A program made the position numbers and the translations under genes. 7,831 bases of DNA. It comes from Acholeplasmatales bacterium. GTDB lineage: Bacteria; Bacillota_I; Bacilli_A; Acholeplasmatales; Anaeroplasmataceae. The stretch's first letter is position 1. Each line of letters starts with the position of its first letter. Where the stretch lies: positions 1 to 7,831 of the forward strand of contig JAFPIE010000048.1 of NCBI GenBank assembly GCA_017388605.1, written 5' to 3'. The notes under the pieces were generated by a model that was not told the DNA's origin, searched no databases, and was given only the letters and a program-made list of their open reading frames with translations. Shown one piece after another: positions 1 through 3,674 of this stretch.

Positions 1-125
1 AAATCCTCTGTATCTGCTAAGAATAAGGAAAGGATATTAATTTTATGCTCACCTAATATTCTTAAAATATTATGAACATTTCCTTTATCGTTTTGAGTAT
101 AAATAGCTAATTGATTAACGATCAT
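1..125 (-). CDS. ACT-domain protein, N-terminal part (runs off the left edge)
   Basis: The first 41 codons of a leftward gene are present, beginning MIVNQLAIYTQNDKGNVHNI. The pattern (a hydrophobic strand, then D-K-G, a helix N-I-L-R-I-L, then I-N-I-L-S-L and A-D-T-E-D) is the beta-alpha-beta opening of an ACT domain. It closely follows the tandem-ACT proteins commonly encoded next to phenylacetate-CoA ligases in anaerobes, where the strand continues as a D-x-G-I-L-R-L segment that is outside this window. ACT domains bind small ligands, usually amino acids, so a regulatory or ligand-sensing role is likely. The particular ligand is unknown. The start ATG (125-123) has a perfect ribosome site, AAGGAGG on the minus strand around 131-138. 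That site overlaps the stop codon of paaK, so translation is probably coupled. The rest of the protein, including any second ACT domain, cannot be seen. Confidence 0.8.
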   Translation of the reverse strand, partial: MIVNQLAIYTQNDKGNVHNILRILGEHKINILSLFLADTED

Positions 126-135
126 AATGGCCTCC

Positions 136-1431
136 TTAAATCTTTCTATTATCTATTGTACGCTTTGTCTTTCCATCGGATAGAGGAATCTCACCTGGGG
201 AGCAGAAGGTGATCTTTGGTGCGATACCAATCGCACTAGTAACCTCATGCTCAACAAGCTTTTTAAGCTTTTCAATATTCTTAATGGTATCTGTAAAATA
301 TGCTGGATTTAATTCTACTTTAATTTCTAAGGAATCTAATAGGCCTGTACGCTCAACAACAAGTAGGTAGTGTGCACCATTTAATTCCTTAATCTTAGTT
401 AAGGTATGCTCGATTTGGCTTGGGAATACATTGACACCTCTAATGATTAGCATATCATCGCTTCTAGCCTTAACTCTATCCATACGAACAAGTGTTCTAC
501 CACAAATAGGGCATTTTCCATGATATAAGGAGCATAAATCTCTTGTTCTATAACGAATAAGAGGAACACCCTCTTTTCTTAAGGTTGTGAAAACAAGCTC
601 ACCCTCAACTCCATCAGGTAAAACCTCTAGAGTTTCTGGGTCAATAATTTCAGGAAAGAAGAAGTCCTCATTTACGTGTAAGTATTTACCACCACAGTTC
701 ATAGATACACCAGGACCTGAGATTTCCGATAATCCATAAATATCATAGGCCTTAATATGAAGCTTTTCTTCGATTTGCTCCTTCATGCCCTCACTCCAAG
801 GCTCAGCGCCAAAAATACCAACGCGAAGGGAAAAATCTTCAATGGTATATTCCTCTGATTTTTCAATGGCCTCAGCAAGCACTAAAGCATAGGATGGGGT
901 ACAGCATAATACGGTAGCCTTAAAATCCTTAAGTAGCTGAAGCTGACGGTTTGTATTACCTGTAGAGCAAGGTACAACTGCACAGCCTAATGCCTCAGCA
1001 CCATAATGTGCACCAAGTCCACCAGTGAATAAGCCATATCCATAGGAGATATGTACAATATCACTTTTCGTAACACCTGCGAAGGTTAAGGATCTTTTAA
1101 ATGCTTCGCTCCAATCCTCTAAATCTCTTTTGGTATAGCCCATAGTGGTAAGCTTACCTGTTGTACCACTAGAGGCATGAATTCTTACAATATTATCCAT
1201 GCTTGTAGCGAAGAAGCCATAAGGATAATTTTCTCTTAGGTCATGCTTCGTTGTAAATGGTAGCTTTACGATATCCTTAATGGATTGAATATCTTCAGGC
1301 TTAATATTTGCCTCATCCATTTTTTCTCTATAAGGCTTTTGATTTTGATAAACATATTTAATTTGTTCTATTAATCGTTCGCTTTGGATTTTTTCCAAGG
1401 CTTCTTTTTCCATACATTCAATCTTTTCCAT
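136..1431 (-). CDS. paaK: Phenylacetate-CoA ligase-type aryl-CoA ligase
   Basis: This 431-residue protein belongs to the ANL adenylating superfamily. These enzymes activate a carboxylic acid with ATP to an acyl-adenylate and transfer it to CoA in the cytoplasm. Visible motifs are the phosphate-binding loop SSGTTGK (87-93), FGAEPW (207-212), the adenine-binding YDIYGLSEISGPG (229-241), YRTRDL (294-299), the hinge-region RGVNVFPSQIE (331-341) and the C-terminal GKTKRTIDNR (420-429), which should hold the adenylation lysine. C246, C300 and the CPIC pair (307/310) could bind a metal, which is inference. The length is normal for the PaaK family. The N-terminus (IECMEKEALEKIQ) matches the usual PaaK start, and AAAGGG lies 7 bases before the ATG, so I prefer M1 over M7. 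Phenylacetate, indoleacetate or a hydroxylated relative are all possible substrates. The coupled ACT gene downstream fits aromatic amino acid metabolism in an anaerobe. Confidence 0.92.
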   Translation of the reverse strand: MEKIECMEKEALEKIQSERLIEQIKYVYQNQKPYREKMDEANIKPEDIQSIKDIVKLPFTTKHDLRENYPYGFFATSMDNIVRIHASSGTTGKLTTMGYTKRDLEDWSEAFKRSLTFAGVTKSDIVHISYGYGLFTGGLGAHYGAEALGCAVVPCSTGNTNRQLQLLKDFKATVLCCTPSYALVLAEAIEKSEEYTIEDFSLRVGIFGAEPWSEGMKEQIEEKLHIKAYDIYGLSEISGPGVSMNCGGKYLHVNEDFFFPEIIDPETLEVLPDGVEGELVFTTLRKEGVPLIRYRTRDLCSLYHGKCPICGRTLVRMDRVKARSDDMLIIRGVNVFPSQIEHTLTKIKELNGAHYLLVVERTGLLDSLEIKVELNPAYFTDTIKNIEKLKKLVEHEVTSAIGIAPKITFCSPGEIPLSDGKTKRTIDNRKI

Positions 1432-1464
1432 AAATAATCCCTTTAAAATTCAATATTTTTATAC

Positions 1465-1493
1465 ATTATATATTAGATATTCAAAAATGTATA
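1465..1493 (-). promoter_or_regulatory. Probable promoter of the paaK operon
   Basis: On the minus strand a perfect -10 hexamer TATAAT occupies 1470-1465. TATACA at 1493-1488 lies 17 bases upstream and matches 4 of 6 positions of the -35 consensus. Transcription would begin near 1458, giving a leader of about 27 bases before the paaK ATG. Confidence 0.55.
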
Positions 1494-1502
1494 TAAACAT
1501 TT
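1485..1502. promoter_or_regulatory. Inverted repeat overlapping the paaK -35, possible operator
   Basis: AAATGT (1485-1490) and ACATTT (1497-1502) are perfect inverted 6-base arms around a 6-base spacer. The left arm overlaps the paaK -35 hexamer. Position and symmetry suit a dimeric repressor, but the arms are short and the region is very AT-rich, so chance is a real alternative. Confidence 0.25.
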
Positions 1503-1514
1503 GCAATAAGTTTT

Positions 1515-1574
1515 TTGAATTTTTTTGAATTTGTTTAATAATTTTCTTGAATTTTTTTGAATTTGTTATATAAT
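1515..1574 (+). repeat. Tandem 32-base-period duplication of the promoter region
   Basis: Positions 1515-1535 and 1547-1567 are identical over 21 bases. The match continues to the -10 element with only two differences (26 of 28 bases, period 32). The left copy reads TTGAAT-N16-AATAAT and the right copy TTGAAT-N16-TATAAT, so each is a promoter-like unit. Inside each copy TTGAATTTTT followed by TTGAATTTG has a 10-base period. T-runs near 1511, 1520, 1541 and 1552 are spaced roughly by helical turns, which would curve the DNA. Confidence 0.7.
1547..1574 (+). promoter_or_regulatory. Promoter of the 127-residue protein / nfeD / SPFH operon
   Basis: TTGAAT (1547-1552) and a perfect TATAAT (1569-1574) are separated by 16 bases. 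Transcription would start near 1581, leaving a leader of only about 15 bases. That leader is just enough for the AGAGGTGA ribosome site (1585-1592). A degenerate second copy lies 32 bases upstream. Confidence 0.75.
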
Positions 1575-1595
1575 GAAGGTACAAGAGGTGATGAT

Positions 1596-1979
1596 ATGCT
1601 AGAATTTTTTGATGTAGACAGCAAGATTGGCTATGCATCAATCTATGAAAATCATATTACCTTTAATAAAGAATTACTAAAATATTTTAGTGATGCTTAC
1701 AGGGTAAGAGTCGGGATTGATGTAGAAGAAGAAAAAATCTTTGTATTTTTAGTTGATAAGGATTATGCATTATCTGGTGAAATAAATGAAAGCTCACTTT
1801 TAAAGATTTCATTATCAAAAAGCTATGCTAGAATAAGCTCAAGAGCTTTAGTGGAGTATATCCTAAAGGCATTCTCCTTAACCTTACAGCCAGGTGGAGC
1901 CTTAAAGCTTAAGGCATCCTATGATGAAAAAAAGAAGGCTATAGCGATTTTTGTGGGAGGTGAAAAGGTATGTTCTTAG
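1596..1979 (+). CDS. Conserved-looking hypothetical protein of 127 residues, leading a membrane operon
   Basis: I do not recognise this protein. It begins MLEFFDVDSKIGYASI, has no signal peptide or membrane segment, and appears to be a small soluble alpha/beta protein. Two halves look alike: Y-A-x-I ... I-T-F-N-K-E-L-L-K-Y-F ... V-R-V-G-I-D ... K-I-F-V-F (about 13-51) and Y-A-R-I-S-S-R-A-L-V-E-Y-I ... L-K-L-K-A-S-Y-D ... A-I-A-I-F-V (about 77-120). This suggests an internally duplicated strand-helix-strand-strand unit, by eye only. The start is the ATG at 1596, which follows AGAGGTGA (1585-1592) at normal spacing. An in-frame TTG at 1557 lies inside the promoter and is excluded. The gene overlaps the next one by 10 bases, so it is probably co-translated with the NfeD and SPFH genes and may share their membrane-related role. 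Confidence 0.8.
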   Translation: MLEFFDVDSKIGYASIYENHITFNKELLKYFSDAYRVRVGIDVEEEKIFVFLVDKDYALSGEINESSLLKISLSKSYARISSRALVEYILKAFSLTLQPGGALKLKASYDEKKKAIAIFVGGEKVCS

Positions 1980-2449
1980 ATTTTTTGACAGAAATTGAAA
2001 ATTATACCATTTGGATTTGGCTTGGAGTATTCGTTTTAACCGTAATACTTGAGGCCTCTACCCAGGATTTTGTTTCCATTTGGTTTGCGGTTGGTGCGCT
2101 TGTTGCGATTGCAATTTCCTACTCTGCACCATTCTGGGTTGAATTAATTGTGTTCGTTGTCATTTCTGCAATGGCCTTAATATTTACAAGACCATTAGTA
2201 AAAAAGCTTATGGATAGAACCGTAAGAAAAACGAATTCGGATGAATTTGTTGGTAAAAGAGTTAAGGTTGAAAAGGAAATCACAAAGTACGATGGTGGCT
2301 TAGTAAAGCTAAATGGTATTGTATATAGTGCAATATTAATGGAGGAGGAAGAGGAAACGATTCCTTTAGATAGTATAGTAGAGGTGGTTTCATTAAAAGG
2401 AAACCGTGTTGTTGTAAAACTAATTGAAAAGAACGAAAGCGAGGAATAG
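1970..2449 (+). CDS. NfeD family membrane protein (short form, no protease domain)
   Basis: The 159-residue protein has three hydrophobic helices (about 14-29, 36-50 and 56-73) followed by a soluble beta-rich C-terminal domain (about 92-152). The core signature is intact: I-W-F-A-V-G-A-L-V-A (37-46), a conserved R-P after the third helix (74-75), F-V-G-K (93-96) with strands after it, G-x-V-K-L-N-G (110-116), and V-E-V-V ... V-V-V-K closing the OB-like fold. This is the short NfeD type without the ClpP-like serine protease domain of long NfeD proteins. Family members act as membrane partners of SPFH proteins, as with YuaF beside FloT in Bacillus or YbbK-type pairs in Escherichia. GGGAGGTGA (1955-1962) precedes the ATG. 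The gene overlaps its upstream neighbour by 10 bases and ends 3 bases before the SPFH gene. A run of five glutamates (125-129) sits in a predicted loop. Confidence 0.88.
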   Translation: MFLDFLTEIENYTIWIWLGVFVLTVILEASTQDFVSIWFAVGALVAIAISYSAPFWVELIVFVVISAMALIFTRPLVKKLMDRTVRKTNSDEFVGKRVKVEKEITKYDGGLVKLNGIVYSAILMEEEEETIPLDSIVEVVSLKGNRVVVKLIEKNESEE

Positions 2450-2452
2450 TTT

Positions 2453-3412
2453 ATGTTTTTAGATGTTAATCCAGGAGTTATTGTTGCAATTATTATTTCT
2501 GTAATTGCAGTCATTATTTTAATTTATTTAATTACATTAATTCGTATTGTAAGACAAACGAATAAATATGTTGTTGAGCGTTTAGGTGGATATCATGCAA
2601 CTTGGGGTGTAGGCTTCCATTTCCTATGTCCATTTATTGATCGTGTTTCTTATGTTGTTTCTATGAAGGAGCAGGTAAAGGATTTTGATCCACAGCCTGT
2701 TATTACAAAGGATAACGTAACTATGCAAATTGATACCGTTGTATTCTTCCAGGTTACTGACCCTAAGCTATATGCTTATGGTGTTGAAAATCCTATTGCC
2801 GCAATCGAAAACCTAAGTGCGACAACTCTACGTAATATCATTGGTGAGCTTGACCTTGATGAAACCTTAACATCAAGAGATATCATCAATACAAAGATGA
2901 GAAGCATTCTAGATGAGGCAACAGACCCATGGGGAATTAAGGTGAACCGTGTTGAGGTTAAAAACATTCTACCTCCAAAGGATATTCGTGATGCCATGGA
3001 GCGCCAGATGAGAGCTGAGCGTGAAAGAAGAGAAAAAATCTTACTTGCTGAAGGTGAAAAGAAGAGCCAAATCCTACTTGCTGAAGGTCAAAAGGAATCC
3101 CAGATTCTAAAGGCAGATGCTGAAAAGGAAGCTATGATTTTAAAGGCTACAGGTCAAGCAGAATCTATTTTAAGAGTAAAAGAGGCTGAGGCTCAGGGTA
3201 TTAAGTTAATTCGTGAAGCAGAGGCAGAGGGTTTAAAATCCTTAAATTCTGCAAATGTTACAAATGAGGTATTAACATTAAAGAGCTATGAGGCTGTAAG
3301 AGATTTAGCTAATGGTCAGGCAACAAAGATTATTGTTCCATCTGAGCTTCAAAATCTTGCAACTGCTGCAACAACAATTTCTGAAATTGTGAAAAAGCCA
3401 GAAAAGAAGTAA
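2453..3412 (+). CDS. SPFH/Band 7 (stomatin/QmcA-type) membrane protein
   Basis: The 319-residue protein has one N-terminal transmembrane helix (about 8-33). A Band 7 domain follows with the classic V-V-E-R-L-G-G-Y-H-A-T-W-G-V-G-F-H (40-56), P-F-I-D-R-V (60-65), V-T-K-D-N-V-T variant I-T-K-D-N-V-T (84-90), and V-K-N-I-L-P-P-K-D-I (169-178). A long charged helix (about 180-262) contains 11-residue repeats of the I-L-L-A-E-G-E-K-K-S-Q type, starting at 196, 207, 218 and 229. A hydrophobic, Ala/Thr-rich tail closes the protein. Length and layout match bacterial stomatins/paraslipins such as QmcA rather than flotillins. SPFH proteins form large ring or cage oligomers in the membrane and often associate with proteases or NfeD partners. 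The GAGGAA ribosome site (2441-2446) lies inside the last codons of nfeD, implying translational coupling. This is the last gene of the operon; two terminators follow. Confidence 0.93.
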   Translation: MFLDVNPGVIVAIIISVIAVIILIYLITLIRIVRQTNKYVVERLGGYHATWGVGFHFLCPFIDRVSYVVSMKEQVKDFDPQPVITKDNVTMQIDTVVFFQVTDPKLYAYGVENPIAAIENLSATTLRNIIGELDLDETLTSRDIINTKMRSILDEATDPWGIKVNRVEVKNILPPKDIRDAMERQMRAERERREKILLAEGEKKSQILLAEGQKESQILKADAEKEAMILKATGQAESILRVKEAEAQGIKLIREAEAEGLKSLNSANVTNEVLTLKSYEAVRDLANGQATKIIVPSELQNLATAATTISEIVKKPEKK

Positions 3413-3416
3413 TAGG

Positions 3417-3442
3417 AGCACACATATGTGTGCTTTTTCTTT
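3417..3442 (+). terminator. Intrinsic terminator after the SPFH gene
   Basis: AGCACACATATGTGTGCT (3417-3434) is a perfect palindrome. It folds as a 7-base-pair stem with an ATAT loop and is followed by TTTTTCTTT. It begins 5 bases after the SPFH stop codon. Confidence 0.9.
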
Positions 3443-3450
3443 CGTATACT

Positions 3451-3481
3451 AAAACTAGGAGTTTAATCTCTTAGTTTTTTT
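3451..3481. terminator. Second, bidirectional intrinsic terminator
   Basis: ACTAGGAG (3454-3461) and CTCTTAGT (3468-3475) form an 8-base-pair stem with one G-U pair around a TTTAAT loop. The stem is preceded by AAAA and followed by a run of T. It could stop transcription in both directions and backs up the terminator just upstream. Confidence 0.75.
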
Positions 3482-3543
3482 ATTTCTAATAGTATTGTCG
3501 AATGATAAGAAATCTTTAGTAATGTTAATCATAAGCGCCTCGC

Positions 3544-3620
3544 TGATATTATAAAAAGAAAAGAGGTCTAAGGCCTCGTAGGTGAAAAATAAATTCATTT
3601 CGTTTTCACTTTTATTCTCT
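3544..3620 (+). other. Intergenic hairpin pair, possible small RNA or attenuator-like leader
   Basis: Between the SPFH terminators and the lipoprotein promoter there are two hairpins in a row. GAGGTC-TAA-GGCCTC (3563-3577) has a 6-base-pair stem with one T-G pair. GTGAAAA (3582-3588) pairs with TTTTCAC (3603-3609) and is followed by TTTTATTCTCT. An extended -10-like TGATATTAT (3544-3552) lies about 10 bases before the first hairpin, but there is no convincing -35. The remainder of 3482-3674 shows no convincing gene. A short terminator-ended transcript or a leader for the lipoprotein gene are both possible, and neither is proven by sequence. Confidence 0.3.
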
Positions 3621-3634
3621 ATTCAATAACTTTG

Positions 3635-3643
3635 TGATATAAT
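3635..3643 (+). promoter_or_regulatory. Extended -10 promoter of the large lipoprotein gene
   Basis: TGATATAAT (3635-3643) is a perfect extended -10 element. At 17 bases upstream the -35 position reads TTCTCT, which is weak, as is common when a TG-n extension is present. Transcription would start near 3650. AAGGAG (3663-3668) then precedes the ATG at 3675. Confidence 0.65.
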
Positions 3644-3674
3644 AATTATAAATTTTTAAAACAAGGAGAAAAAA

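Noticed and set aside
1557..1595. Upstream in-frame TTG start that would add 13 residues to the 127-residue protein
   Set aside because: It lies inside the promoter between the -35 and -10 elements and has no ribosome site. The ATG at 1596 has AGAGGTGA at correct spacing.
1459..1641. Minus-strand open frame of 60 codons across the divergent region
   Set aside because: It crosses both promoters and the start of a well-supported plus-strand gene. Its composition simply reflects the T-rich repeats, and it has no ribosome site.
2119..2514. Minus-strand 131-codon open frame opposite nfeD
   Set aside because: It is the antisense shadow of nfeD and the start of the SPFH gene. It is Ser/Thr/Ile-rich, without a start context or recognisable motif.
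3455..3532. Minus-strand 25-codon frame starting M-I-N-I-T-K-D-F-L
   Set aside because: A GAGG lies just upstream, but the frame ends inside the bidirectional terminator. It is too short, resembles nothing I know, and has no promoter I can identify.
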